Positions 30,909-39,777 of a stretch of DNA of 43,945 bases are shown here, piece by piece. The notes below the pieces were generated by a model. That model did no database searches. It was not told where the DNA came from and saw only the letters and a list, made by a program, of their open reading frames with translations. Position numbers and translations under genes: made by a program. Source of the DNA: Jilunia laotingensis (GTDB lineage: Bacteria; Bacteroidota; Bacteroidia; Bacteroidales; Bacteroidaceae); assembly GCF_014385165.1 (NCBI RefSeq), contig NZ_JACRTF010000002.1, positions 1 through 43,945 of the forward strand. Reading direction: 5' to 3'. Numbering within the stretch: the stretch's first letter is position 1; every line of letters begins with the position of its first letter.

Positions 30909-32864
30909 ATGGAAGAAAGCAAAGAATTACAAAAACTATATGGATTCATGCAAGCATTCATTTATATAACTGTTTGCATAGAGATTCTACTATTTGTTCA
31001 TTTTCCCTTTAGTGAACAAATTATGCCCTTATTATCAAAAATGGCAAAAATTCCTATCTATTCTAATATTCTTTATAGTAAACTATTTACATTCTTTATT
31101 ATAATGGTTACTTGCATTGGAACACGTTCAAAAAAGGATTTAGAATTAGACCCGACTAAACAAATCATTTTTCCTTTAATCTTTGGATTCATAATGTTCT
31201 TTGGAAGTATATGCTTTCTTTTCTTTAAAGAAAAAGGAGAAACTAGTTTAGAATGGTATAATATAGCTTACATTATACTATCAATAATTGGAGCGACATT
31301 AATAAATTCAGCTCTAGATAACATTTCCAAACGTATTAAATCAAACTTTATGAAAGATAGATTTAATATAGAGAATGAAAGCTTTGAACAATCTAAAGAC
31401 AAGGTAGAAACAGAATTCTCTGTCAATATTCCGATGAAGTTTTTCTACAATAGAAAGTGGCATAATGGGTGGCTGAATATATGTAACTGTTTTCGTGGAA
31501 CTTTCGTAATAGGAACGCCTGGAAGTGGTAAATCTTTTTCTGTTATAAATTCTTTTATAAGACAACATTCAGCTAAAGGATTTGCAGAAGTTGTTTACGA
31601 CTTCAAATTTCCTGAACTTGCCAAAATTGCATATTATAATTATCAAAAGAACAAGCAATTAGGAAAAATACCAAGTAATTTCAAGTTCAATGTCATTAAT
31701 TTTTCTGATATTGAATATAGTAGAAGAATAAACCCATTGAAACGAGAATATATAGAAATCCTAGCAGATGCAACAGAAACGGCAGAAGCATTATATGAGA
31801 GTTTACAAAAAGGCGACAAAGGAAGTGGAGGTAATAGCGATTTTTTTAAAACATCAGCAGTAAACTTGTTAGCAGCTTCTATTTATTTTTGGTCTAGATA
31901 CGAGAATGGCAAATATTCAGATTTACCGCATGTACTGGCTTTCCTTAATCAAGAATATGACGTACTTTTTAAAGTCCTCTTTTCCGAACCTGAATTAAAA
32001 TCACTAGTTTCCCCATTTGAAGCTGCATATAAATCAGGAGCAGTGGACCAATTAGAAGGACAGATGGCAAGTCTAAAAGTACAGTTATCAAGACTGGCTA
32101 CTAAAGAATCTTTTTGGGTATTTAGTGGCAATGATTTCAATTTAAAAGTATCAGATAAAAAAGACCCTAGTTATCTTATCATTGCAAATAACCCTAAAAC
32201 ACAAAGCATGAATAGTGCTTTAAATGCACTTATCATTAACCGATTAACTAGACTTGTCAATACAAAAGGTAACTACCCTACTTCAATCATAGTAGATGAA
32301 TGTCCCACATTATATTTTTATCAACTTGCAACACTACTTTCTACTGCACGTAGCAATAAGGTTTCAATTTGTTTGGGATTACAGGAACTACCGCAATTAG
32401 AAGAACAATACGGCAAAGCTACCGCAAAAACTATAACTTCTATTATAGGTAACACTTTATCCGGGCAAGCTAAAGCTCCTGAAACTTTAGATTGGCTACA
32501 AAAACTATTTGGAAAAGTTAAGCAAGTAAAAGAAGGTGTTACTATCAGAAGAAACGAAACAACAATTAATATGAATGAACAAATGGATTTTGTTATCCCG
32601 GCATCCAAAATATCTTCATTACAAGCTGGTACATTAGTAGGGCAAGTTGCATTAGATTTTGGACAAGAAGATAATTTTCCAACAGCGATGTACCATTGCA
32701 AAACCAATTTAGATTTAAAAAAAATTAAGAAAGAAGAAGAAGCCTACAAAGAACTGCCAAAAGTATATAACTTTGGGACAGCAGATAATAGAGAGAAATT
32801 ACTGCAAAAAAACTTTAAGAGAATATACGACGAAGTAGAAACAGTAATAGAACAATATGTATAA
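30909..32864 (+). CDS. Type IV coupling protein (VirD4/TraG-like; Bacteroides MobC)
   Basis: A 651-aa protein with four N-terminal transmembrane helices (about 11-33, 50-72, 83-105, 115-135), then a NTPase domain with Walker A GTPGSGKS at 202-209 and Walker B SIIVDECPT with aspartate 463 and glutamate 464. It links the relaxase-DNA complex to the tra channel. It is encoded far from the relaxase and 11 kb after the tra operon, behind repeat R4. Its stop overlaps the XRE regulator start by 8 bp. Confidence 0.92.
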   Translation: MEESKELQKLYGFMQAFIYITVCIEILLFVHFPFSEQIMPLLSKMAKIPIYSNILYSKLFTFFIIMVTCIGTRSKKDLELDPTKQIIFPLIFGFIMFFGSICFLFFKEKGETSLEWYNIAYIILSIIGATLINSALDNISKRIKSNFMKDRFNIENESFEQSKDKVETEFSVNIPMKFFYNRKWHNGWLNICNCFRGTFVIGTPGSGKSFSVINSFIRQHSAKGFAEVVYDFKFPELAKIAYYNYQKNKQLGKIPSNFKFNVINFSDIEYSRRINPLKREYIEILADATETAEALYESLQKGDKGSGGNSDFFKTSAVNLLAASIYFWSRYENGKYSDLPHVLAFLNQEYDVLFKVLFSEPELKSLVSPFEAAYKSGAVDQLEGQMASLKVQLSRLATKESFWVFSGNDFNLKVSDKKDPSYLIIANNPKTQSMNSALNALIINRLTRLVNTKGNYPTSIIVDECPTLYFYQLATLLSTARSNKVSICLGLQELPQLEEQYGKATAKTITSIIGNTLSGQAKAPETLDWLQKLFGKVKQVKEGVTIRRNETTINMNEQMDFVIPASKISSLQAGTLVGQVALDFGQEDNFPTAMYHCKTNLDLKKIKKEEEAYKELPKVYNFGTADNREKLLQKNFKRIYDEVETVIEQYV

Positions 32865-33243
32865 CATTACATTACCAATTTTAGGCACAAGGTTAAAGCA
32901 AATCCGAGAGCATATAGGATATTCCCAAGCTCAATTAGCAGAACAGCTGAACTGTAAACAAAATGCGATTTCAAATCTTGAACTAGGAAAAGGGGGCAGC
33001 CTAAAACTTTTATTTCAAGTGCTGAATTTTTATTCTAACTATGTTTTTATAGATTTAATATTTAGTGAAAAGTTTTATCTGATTTCTAATACAGAAGAAG
33101 ATGAAGCGCAAAAAGCCAATTATAATTCTGTTATAATAGAAATTATAAGACAATCAGAAAAAAACTATGAGGATGCTATGTCAAACGCTAAAAAAGAGCT
33201 AGAAGCTAATCTTCAAAAAGCCATCAATTTATTACAGCCCTAA
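32857..33243 (+). CDS. XRE-family helix-turn-helix regulator
   Basis: A 128-aa protein with an N-terminal Cro/C1-type HTH (about 10-60; RLKQIREHIGYSQAQLAEQL, then NAISNLELGKGG). The C-terminal half is a helical, charged region (AMSNAKKELEANLQKAI) that may dimerise. It is cotranscribed with the coupling protein by an 8-bp overlap, so it may control transfer genes or its own operon. Confidence 0.85.
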   Translation: MYNITLPILGTRLKQIREHIGYSQAQLAEQLNCKQNAISNLELGKGGSLKLLFQVLNFYSNYVFIDLIFSEKFYLISNTEEDEAQKANYNSVIIEIIRQSEKNYEDAMSNAKKELEANLQKAINLLQP

Positions 33244-33249
33244 TAAAAT

Positions 33250-33281
33250 AAAAGAGAGTACAAAATACTCTCTTTTATTTT
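33250..33281 (+). terminator. Intrinsic terminator after the XRE gene
   Basis: AAAAGAGAGTA (33250-33260) pairs with TACTCTCTTTT (33266-33276), then ATTTT. It ends the coupling-protein operon. Confidence 0.85.
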
Positions 33282-33305
33282 CCAATATTACTTTAAAGAA
33301 TTTGT

Positions 33306-33605
33306 GATACCTATTCTTTTGGAGTTCTGGCACTGATGGGCGTATATAGCATGATGAAATGATACCGAATTATCGTCCCTGGTACACCCTGAAGAACTCC
33401 TTTTTGATACCAAATACAAAAAGCTGCTGGAAGCCGGACACAAAGAATTGATACCATAAAACTATAGGGAAAAAGAAGAAGGACAAAATGCCATATTATA
33501 TATAAATAATATGAATATGTGATTAATATCCTTCACTCCCCGAAACCCAGAAAGAGCAACACGAGAATCTTCTTTTCCCTATGTCCATTTCATAAAAATG
33601 ATACC
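33306..33605 (-). repeat. GGTATCA array R5 (divergent B block)
   Basis: Reverse-complement B block with GATACC boxes at 33306, 33361, 33406 and 33450 and a fourth, isolated one at about 33599. Unit lengths are conserved (55, 45, 44 bp) though the sequence has diverged from R2/R3. Small hairpins are kept with G:U-compatible changes, for example CCGGAAGCCGG versus CTGGAAGCCGG. The A block is reduced to a TTTTCCCTATG box and a lone GATACC. Confidence 0.8.
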
Positions 33606-33677
33606 AGTATAATAACAAATACTTATAATATGAAAAGAGAGCATCCAAATACATACCTTTTAACAATACAATCGAAA

Positions 33678-34106
33678 TCAATCTATCCTATCTAATTCTA
33701 TTATAGCTACTTTCTCTTTATCTGGACTTGCTTCATTTTGTATAAGAGTTATATGTTTTTGGGTATAGCTTTTAATAACCCAAGGAGCACCACCTAAATA
33801 TAAAGCATTGCTATTAAATATGATATATTTTCCTTCTATTTTGTAAGTAATATCAATTTCATCGTAACTTTCCCAATTTACTTTCCCCGATTGAGTATCT
33901 ATAAATTGCATACCTACTCCCATATTGGGAACTACCCAAGCATCACAACGACCTGTACCACGCCATGAGGTTTGATATAGTTTTTGGGGAGTAAGTTCTC
34001 CTATTTGTACCTCTGGATTTTTATCATCACAACTTGTAAAACTTATGTTTACTAAAAATAATGCCCAAAGCATTAATAAGCAAGATTGTTTAAAATAATG
34101 TACCAT
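33678..34106 (-). CDS. Small lipoprotein in the MACPF cluster
   Basis: A 142-aa lipoprotein: hydrophobic signal (LLMLWALFLVNISFTSC) with the lipobox cysteine, then a lipocalin-like beta-rich domain (LYQTSWRGTGRCDAWVVPN..YKIEGKYIIFNSNAL). It is the last gene of the minus-strand series, 43 bp after the MACPF gene. An accessory or immunity role for the MACPF protein is conceivable from position, but no homology supports that. Confidence 0.7.
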   Translation of the reverse strand: MVHYFKQSCLLMLWALFLVNISFTSCDDKNPEVQIGELTPQKLYQTSWRGTGRCDAWVVPNMGVGMQFIDTQSGKVNWESYDEIDITYKIEGKYIIFNSNALYLGGAPWVIKSYTQKHITLIQNEASPDKEKVAIIELDRID

Positions 34107-34149
34107 GTATTAAAATAGATTATATTAATATAAATACCAGACTTCAAAA

Positions 34150-35829
34150 TTACAATCCTATAATTGTGTATAGATTTGCTAATGTTGCTATTGAAATCTG
34201 TTTTTCTACTAAATTAGAAGCCCATGAACTAAGACCATATACTTCCAGCAAACTCTCATCTCTTTCATCTGCAAAAAATGAAAAACAGAGTTTGGTAGTT
34301 GGGTCGTATAAATATTCCATATTAGTTGCCTCATGATAGTACTTACAGAAACCTTTTTCATTGAAGTTCTCCAAAACCATACATAGCGGAGAACGCATTT
34401 GAGGATTAATACGCTTTCTAGTATTATAACTTATCTGAATATCAGAGCTGAAATACCTTGATATTTCTGCCGATATAATTTGGGCTTTTTTGATAAAAAC
34501 ATTATCATCTTCATTTTGCCTTAATTCCGCATCCGTAGCATTACTTTTACTCAATACTATTTGGTCACCCTGTCTTGTTGTTAACACAGCAGCTACATCA
34601 TATAAACTTTCTCCCGAAGCAGATGTCTTTGTCAATACTCTTGCAATCGTAATAGACGGAGTATAAAGTCTTGTAACAGGAAGAAGAATTTCCTTAGAAG
34701 TATCATCAAAACGTCTTTGAAAGTTTCTTTCCAGTACAAAATCCGACATTGGATATAATCCTTCTTCTATTAAATCAATCACTGTATGATTTTTTGAATC
34801 ATTTAATGATTTTCTCCAAGATTGCAAGTTTATATTTATGTCTTTAAGTGCCATTGTAGTATTCACTACACCTGTTTCATCTTGAATACCACCCAATGTT
34901 TTTACACGTATAAATATATCTTGTCTTTTGTAAACTGTAGAATCAAAAGTACCATCCTTTCCATTAAATCCGAACGACCCATTAAGTGAATCACCTTTAT
35001 ATACAAGTGAAGCATTAATATTTTTCTCTAAGGATTTAGTTTTCTGTTCAACATTCGTATTTGAATCCGCATTACCCATATATTGCGCAAAAGCTCTTCC
35101 ACCTGTATAATAACCAACAACAACAAAATCTCCATATGAATCAATGATAGATGATATAGGAGAGGTATATAAATTATTAATAAAAGACCTTCTTAAAAAC
35201 TGCCTTGCAAACACTTTATTAGAACCATTGGAACTTAACAAGGTAAATTTGCCATGAGCAAACAATATATTCATTTCCCCATAAGCTTGTTCTTTTGATT
35301 CATTAATAAAAGTTCTAAATGTTTCGGTTGTCGTTTTCTTTTTCCCTATAGAAAAAAATCCTAGATTTAAAGAAAATCCACTTTTCACAGTTTTACTTAT
35401 TGATGAAAAATGCGTATAATTATTAAAATCATAATAAGCAAACGATGACTGGTCGTTCCAGTTAGGATAATTTTCATCAATATATGATTCATCATATTCT
35501 TTTAGAGATTCAATATCAAGTATGGAATGCGTAAAGTTATCAAAATCACTTGGTATATAATTCCCCTTAAGCAATTTATAACCATAACCTAGATATTTAT
35601 CAGTTCCCCCAATCATCTCACCACTTCTTGTCAACTCTTCATCAAAAGAAGGTTGTCCTGTAATAACATCTGGAAGAGATGGATTACGTTCTTGAAGAAT
35701 CACATCATCACATGAATAATCAGTTTCAACCACTGTATTTTGCTGTGCGCATAAGTTCAAATCCTCTGAACAAGCTATAAACAATGGAGCTATAACAGAT
35801 AAAATTATTATATATAATATTGATTTCAT
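34150..35829 (-). CDS. MACPF-domain lipoprotein (BSAP-like, putative antibacterial pore-former)
   Basis: A 559-aa lipoprotein (lipobox PLFIAC). The MACPF signature Y-G-x(3)-x6-G-G is at 232-244 (YGDFVVVGYYTGG), and two clusters of amphipathic sequence around it (TVKSGFSLNLGFFSIGKK; KSLEKNINASLVYKG) fit the transmembrane hairpin regions TMH1 and TMH2. The C-terminal part (about 400-559) contains cysteine-rich, beta-type sequence. MACPF lipoproteins called BSAPs in Bacteroides kill related strains. It is 9 bp from the 440-aa lipoprotein gene upstream, so the two are probably produced together. Activity and target cannot be read from sequence. Confidence 0.8.
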   Translation of the reverse strand: MKSILYIIILSVIAPLFIACSEDLNLCAQQNTVVETDYSCDDVILQERNPSLPDVITGQPSFDEELTRSGEMIGGTDKYLGYGYKLLKGNYIPSDFDNFTHSILDIESLKEYDESYIDENYPNWNDQSSFAYYDFNNYTHFSSISKTVKSGFSLNLGFFSIGKKKTTTETFRTFINESKEQAYGEMNILFAHGKFTLLSSNGSNKVFARQFLRRSFINNLYTSPISSIIDSYGDFVVVGYYTGGRAFAQYMGNADSNTNVEQKTKSLEKNINASLVYKGDSLNGSFGFNGKDGTFDSTVYKRQDIFIRVKTLGGIQDETGVVNTTMALKDININLQSWRKSLNDSKNHTVIDLIEEGLYPMSDFVLERNFQRRFDDTSKEILLPVTRLYTPSITIARVLTKTSASGESLYDVAAVLTTRQGDQIVLSKSNATDAELRQNEDDNVFIKKAQIISAEISRYFSSDIQISYNTRKRINPQMRSPLCMVLENFNEKGFCKYYHEATNMEYLYDPTTKLCFSFFADERDESLLEVYGLSSWASNLVEKQISIATLANLYTIIGL

Positions 35830-35838
35830 AATCTTTTC

Positions 35839-37161
35839 TTATTGCAGATTATTATTAGATAAACTTTTCATATATTCTTCTAAAGGAATTGTTACTATTT
35901 CGTCTGGTTTTGCCTTTGATGTAGTATTTATTATTCCATACCAAGAACCTTTAAATTTAACTTCTCTATCATTAGCCTCATTTCCATTACGATAAGTCAT
36001 AGTAATAGTATAGTCAGCCTTTACACTATATTTCTTTAAATAAGTCGTTACTTTAATTAAAGATGGCTCATCAACTTCTACCGGAATAGTCACCGATAAT
36101 GTTTTAGGTATCTCATACGTTGTGGAAGTATAAGGAGCTCTAGGCAAAAATATTGTTGAATCAGGCATTTCCCCACTACTAAAATTGCCAGGGGCAATAA
36201 ATTGCCCGGCTATTATTGCAGGACGTAAAAACATTTGTTCTTCATTTGCCATTGGAATTTTCAAAGCTCCTTTTTCTGTATAACAAGAAGTATCTTTTAC
36301 ATCTTTTTTTGCATAAATTGTAATATTTGATGGTCCAGCAACTGCTCCTGTCTGACCATTTGAATACACAACAACAGGGTCTAATTCCGTCACTACAGCT
36401 TTAGGTTCAAATGCTATTTCTTTTACTTTAAATTTATCCTGAAACTCTAATAGAAACTCTTGCTGTGGTTGCTTATTATATTTTGCATACCCTACCTGCC
36501 CATTACTCTTTACTTCTATAGAATAATTAAACACACTCCAAGGATTATTGGGGTCTGCCGTTCCTAAATAGGTCTGATTTTCAATATTAAAATATCCTTT
36601 ATATGTTGATGGTATAAGGTCCCAACTTCCAGAACTTATATCTTCCGAGTCCCAAACAAAAACAAGTTTATTGTTTGGGTCATTGTTATATTGACCACAA
36701 ACCAATGGCTTATTATAAGACTTTGAATAAATCAAATATGGTATTCCACTACTAGGTGGCAAAATCTTTAAATAGAATTTTGAAGAACTATAAGCTGAAA
36801 GTATCAATTCTTTTCTCATTCCTTGAGTAGAAAGATAAGGCTGTCCAACCACTCCACCTCCTCTGACTTTCAACGCAAAAGGAAGCTCTCTAACAGCATA
36901 CATATTTGATGAATAAAATTCATCTGTCTCAGGATAATAAGAATAAGATTTCGTTTCTGGCTTTTTTTTAAACTCATCTATATTAGAAAACAGACTCACA
37001 GAGTCAGCAACAGAGATAGCTCTTGACTGGATTGAACTTTCTGATGTTTCCGAAAAATCATATAAAAGTTCAGAACTTTTTTCACAAGAGACAAGACCAA
37101 TAGTCATTGCTCCTACCAATAATTGACTTACGCCCCAAAAAGAATAGAATTTTTTTTTCAT
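35839..37161 (-). CDS. Large lipoprotein of unknown family, cotranscribed with the MACPF gene
   Basis: A 440-aa lipoprotein (signal ending TIGLVSC). Residues about 95-210 (LKVRGGGVVGQPYLST, FYLKILPPSSGIPYLIYS, WDSEDISSGSWDLIPS, FNIENQTYLG) show a repeated beta pattern reminiscent of a trefoil/ricin-like fold. The C-terminal part is beta-rich with conserved-looking TITMTYRNGNEAN. It is 9 bp upstream of the MACPF gene, so it could be a receptor-binding partner, a second pore component or immunity factor. All of these are inference. Confidence 0.7.
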   Translation of the reverse strand: MKKKFYSFWGVSQLLVGAMTIGLVSCEKSSELLYDFSETSESSIQSRAISVADSVSLFSNIDEFKKKPETKSYSYYPETDEFYSSNMYAVRELPFALKVRGGGVVGQPYLSTQGMRKELILSAYSSSKFYLKILPPSSGIPYLIYSKSYNKPLVCGQYNNDPNNKLVFVWDSEDISSGSWDLIPSTYKGYFNIENQTYLGTADPNNPWSVFNYSIEVKSNGQVGYAKYNKQPQQEFLLEFQDKFKVKEIAFEPKAVVTELDPVVVYSNGQTGAVAGPSNITIYAKKDVKDTSCYTEKGALKIPMANEEQMFLRPAIIAGQFIAPGNFSSGEMPDSTIFLPRAPYTSTTYEIPKTLSVTIPVEVDEPSLIKVTTYLKKYSVKADYTITMTYRNGNEANDREVKFKGSWYGIINTTSKAKPDEIVTIPLEEYMKSLSNNNLQ

Positions 37162-37258
37162 AAATATAGTTTTAAAATTATGTCCTTAGAAACAAATACA
37201 CAATAGAGTTCACGTAGATTTACTTTCTGACGCACGCGAATACGCCACATATACAAAA

Positions 37259-37310
37259 GGACGAAGAGAAAACAAATCCATGATGCCAAAAACTTTTAGG
37301 TAAATATATA
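37259..37310 (-). repeat. GGTATCA array R7 (remnant)
   Basis: GGACGAAGAGAAAAC at 37259 and GATGCCAAAAACTTTT with TAAATATATAA match the first unit and the TTTTCCCC-type end of R6 in reverse complement, with substitutions (GATGCC for GATACC; the Gs of AGGGG partly lost). It is the most decayed copy, between the DUF7689-like gene terminator and the 440-aa lipoprotein gene. Confidence 0.65.
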
Positions 37311-37347
37311 AATAGCTCTTACAGCATATTACGTTAAGAGCTATTTA
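37310..37347 (-). terminator. Terminator after the 332-aa lipoprotein gene
   Basis: AAATAGCTCTTA and TAAGAGCTATTT form a 12-bp inverted repeat, with a T/A-rich tail on the minus strand. It separates the 37373-38371 gene from the MACPF operon. Confidence 0.75.
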
Positions 37348-37372
37348 TCCCAAAAAGTCAGTTATATTTTAC

Positions 37373-38371
37373 TTAATTTCCCGAAAGACTTAGCCAAAGA
37401 CGAACTGTTCTTTTAGCCTTATTCTGTTCTCCTTCTAGAATCTTTGCATCACCTTTCTTATAGCTTATTTTTAATTGAGAATCAGTCTGTATAGCATCAT
37501 ATAGAGGAAGCAAAAAGAAATTATCTTCATCTAAAAGTTTTTCCATTATTAACGGAATAATATTTTTACCCATCGCTTGCATTTCTTTAAACTGTGGTAA
37601 TGTTGTATAAGCGAGAGTACTTGAACTATATTTAGTTTGTGGATTTATTGAAATTTCTTCGTTCCATGAATTAAACAAATCGTTAAACTTAGTCTTTACC
37701 TCACAATTAATATTTGCAGCTTTATCAATGACAGCTTGTTTTTCTGCATCAGAAAGTTCAATATCTTCTTGTGCTATCTGTTTTGCAAGTTCCTTTATCT
37801 CCGACATATCAGTCTTTGTTCTACTCTCGATAAAAGAAACCAAAATTCTACCATACAAAGTGCCAGATAGCTCACTCCTTTTATGGGTAATACGCAAATA
37901 ACGCCCAAGTTTTGACTCCCAAGTACCGCTACTATATACAACACTTCCATGAGTCATATCTATACTACTTGTTCCCCAACCATCAACAGTAGCATTGCTA
38001 CCTTCTGTACTAGTCTGTTCATAATTACAAGACGAACCATATAAAGTTTTAGCATTTTTATACTGTTCTATAAAATCATTGTAAAAAGATTCTGGGTCAA
38101 TCCATTTGTTAGTTATCCCCATAGAATAAGCAATACAATTATATGTACCTGTTGCTTCTCCTGTTACAGAAATATTATTTACATCTAAATTTGGGAAATC
38201 CTTTTTAAGATTATCCTTTTCCGCTTGTGTAGGAACCCTTCTCATAGAAGCAGCTCTAGTAGTAAGTTCGTTTGGATTGGCATTATCCTCCACAGAACCA
38301 ATCTCTTCGTTTTGCTGACAAGCAATAAGACTAAAAGAGAAACCTAATAAAATTAAAATTTGTTTTCTCAT
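37373..38371 (-). CDS. Lipoprotein with possible cysteine-hydrolase-like domain (DUF7689-like)
   Basis: A 332-aa lipoprotein (signal ending FSLIAC). Residues about 70-190 contain TYNCIAYSMG with cysteine 79, then W-D-rich sequence, MTHGSVVYSSGTWESKLGRY and LRITHKRSELSGTLYG. The order Cys, His with G-x-W-x-S-K-L-G resembles DUF7689-like domains, which have a cysteine-hydrolase look. The C-terminal part is helical (KFNDLFNSWNEEISI). It may be a secreted enzyme or effector; the catalytic role is inferred from pattern. It has its own promoter region (38372-38539), which it shares divergently with the oxoamine synthase gene. Confidence 0.6.
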   Translation of the reverse strand: MRKQILILLGFSFSLIACQQNEEIGSVEDNANPNELTTRAASMRRVPTQAEKDNLKKDFPNLDVNNISVTGEATGTYNCIAYSMGITNKWIDPESFYNDFIEQYKNAKTLYGSSCNYEQTSTEGSNATVDGWGTSSIDMTHGSVVYSSGTWESKLGRYLRITHKRSELSGTLYGRILVSFIESRTKTDMSEIKELAKQIAQEDIELSDAEKQAVIDKAANINCEVKTKFNDLFNSWNEEISINPQTKYSSSTLAYTTLPQFKEMQAMGKNIIPLIMEKLLDEDNFFLLPLYDAIQTDSQLKISYKKGDAKILEGEQNKAKRTVRLWLSLSGN

Positions 38372-38402
38372 AAAACGATATTTTTAAGTTAGTAATTATT
38401 CA

Positions 38403-38416
38403 GCAAATGCATTTGC
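38403..38416. promoter_or_regulatory. Perfect 14-bp palindrome in the divergent promoter region
   Basis: GCAAATGCATTTGC is its own reverse complement. It lies just downstream of the minus-strand -7 element TATATTTG (38430-38423), near the expected start of transcription for the 38371 gene. A regulator binding site is likely. Confidence 0.5.
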
Positions 38417-38422
38417 ATATCG

Positions 38423-38430
38423 CAAATATA
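38423..38430 (-). promoter_or_regulatory. Probable -7 element for the 332-aa lipoprotein gene
   Basis: TATATTTG on the minus strand, fitting TAnnTTTG, 52 bp before the ATG at 38371. No clear -33 TTTG is present 20 bp upstream; the interval holds the palindrome ATACAAATTGTAT. Confidence 0.5.
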
Positions 38431-38432
38431 CA

Positions 38433-38445
38433 ATACAAATTGTAT
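38433..38445. promoter_or_regulatory. 13-bp palindrome, candidate operator
   Basis: ATACAAATTGTAT is a perfect 6+1+6 palindrome inside the spacer of the minus-strand promoter, a position suited to repression. A related half (ATACAAT) recurs at 38518-38524 by the plus-strand start. The TetR-like protein at 39778 is the obvious candidate binder. Confidence 0.5.
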
Positions 38446-38505
38446 ATAATATAAGAATTATATTGTTTTTTCCACTGTTAATGCTTAAAAACATAATATA
38501 TTTGC

Positions 38506-38513
38506 TATTTTTG
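38506..38513 (+). promoter_or_regulatory. Probable -7 element for the oxoamine synthase gene
   Basis: TATTTTTG, fitting TAnnTTTG, 26 bp before the ATG at 38540. No clear -33 element. Confidence 0.45.
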
Positions 38514-38539
38514 CAATATACAATCTAAATTATACTAAT

Positions 38540-39775
38540 ATGGAAAAAACTTATCATTCATTAAAAGACTTTGAACTATCCTATGGGAAAAATGCTATTG
38601 AGAGAGCAAATGATTTCCAGCAGTACATTGAGCAACTAAATGATTTCGGATGTAAAAGCTATTGGATAACTTCACATACAGGTATCGGTTCAACAATGGC
38701 AATTGAAGGCTTCAACGAACCTGTTATTGCATTTATTTCTAATGATTATTTAGGTATGTCACAAAGAGAAGAAACTAAACAAGCAGGTATAGATGCTATA
38801 AAAAAATATGGAACAGGTGCTTGCGCTGCACAAGTAATAGGTGGTTATCTCGACATACACCAACAGCTAGAGAAAGAAATAGCTTCTTTTGTAGGACAAG
38901 AAGAAGCTATTTTATTTTCTTCCGGATTTGGAGCAAATGCCGGAATACTAAGAGCCTTATTGGGTCAAAATGATATTGCATTGATAGACCCTTATATCCA
39001 CACAAGCGCAATGGCTGGACTAAAAGGAACAAATATAAAACGAATTGGGCATAACGACCTAGAATATTTGGAGAAGGTACTAAAAGAAGTCAAAGGGCAA
39101 TATCAAACTAAACTTGTAATAATAGATGGTGTATATTCCCAGGATGGGGATTTGTCTTTACTTCCGGAAATTATTACTCTTTGCAAGACTTATGAAACCA
39201 TGCTGATGTTAGATGATGCACATGGAATAGGAGTAATGGGAGCCAATGGCAGAGGAACAGCTGAATACTATAACTGTTTAGGTCAAATTGATATTATTAC
39301 TGGCACATTCAGCAAGTCATTTGGTTGCGTAGGGGGATTTGCAGCAGCTTCGAAGAAGATAATACAATACTTGAAATTTTATGCGGACAGCAATGTGTTT
39401 TCAGCAGCCCCTACCCCACAAGTCACAGCATCCATACTAAAAGCTTTAGAGATTATAAAAAAAGAACCACAAATAAGAACCAAACTTTGGGAAAATACGA
39501 ACTATCTTAGAAAACGGTTGAAAGAAGAAGGGTTCGACATAGGAAAATCTGTTTCCCCTATTTTTCCTATTATGATAAGAGATAATAAAAAGGTTTACGA
39601 AATTGCTAAAATGTTGCAAGAAAAAGGTATCTTTACAATTGGAATTGTATATCCGGCTGTAAGAACCAAAGAAGCAAGATTAAGGGTCAGCGTTCTTGCC
39701 ACGCATAAACTTGAACAATTAGAATCTTTAGTCAATACTCTTAATGATATAAATAAGAACATAAAAATAAAATAA
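38540..39775 (+). CDS. Alpha-oxoamine synthase (BioF/KBL/SPT/CqsA family), substrate unknown
   Basis: A 411-aa PLP enzyme of the alpha-oxoamine synthase family. Seen: NDYLGMSQREE near the N-terminus, ILFSSGFGANAGIL, DDAHGIGVMG with D225-H228, the PLP lysine 259 in GTFSKSFGCVGGF, FSAAPTPQVTASIL and a C-terminal substrate-lid part. Such enzymes condense an acyl-CoA with an amino acid (8-amino-7-oxononanoate, 3-ketosphinganine, aminolevulinate, or the alpha-aminoketone autoinducer made by CqsA/LqsA). The sequence SKSFGCVGG resembles SPT and ALAS as well as BioF, so the product cannot be named. No biotin genes are nearby. A TetR-like gene follows by 2 bp. Confidence 0.82.
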   Translation: MEKTYHSLKDFELSYGKNAIERANDFQQYIEQLNDFGCKSYWITSHTGIGSTMAIEGFNEPVIAFISNDYLGMSQREETKQAGIDAIKKYGTGACAAQVIGGYLDIHQQLEKEIASFVGQEEAILFSSGFGANAGILRALLGQNDIALIDPYIHTSAMAGLKGTNIKRIGHNDLEYLEKVLKEVKGQYQTKLVIIDGVYSQDGDLSLLPEIITLCKTYETMLMLDDAHGIGVMGANGRGTAEYYNCLGQIDIITGTFSKSFGCVGGFAAASKKIIQYLKFYADSNVFSAAPTPQVTASILKALEIIKKEPQIRTKLWENTNYLRKRLKEEGFDIGKSVSPIFPIMIRDNKKVYEIAKMLQEKGIFTIGIVYPAVRTKEARLRVSVLATHKLEQLESLVNTLNDINKNIKIK

Positions 39776-39777
39776 TA

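Noticed and set aside
38540..39775. Biotin synthesis gene bioF
   Set aside because: No other bio genes are nearby and the active-site context (SKSFGCVGG) is as close to SPT/ALAS; only the superfamily is called.
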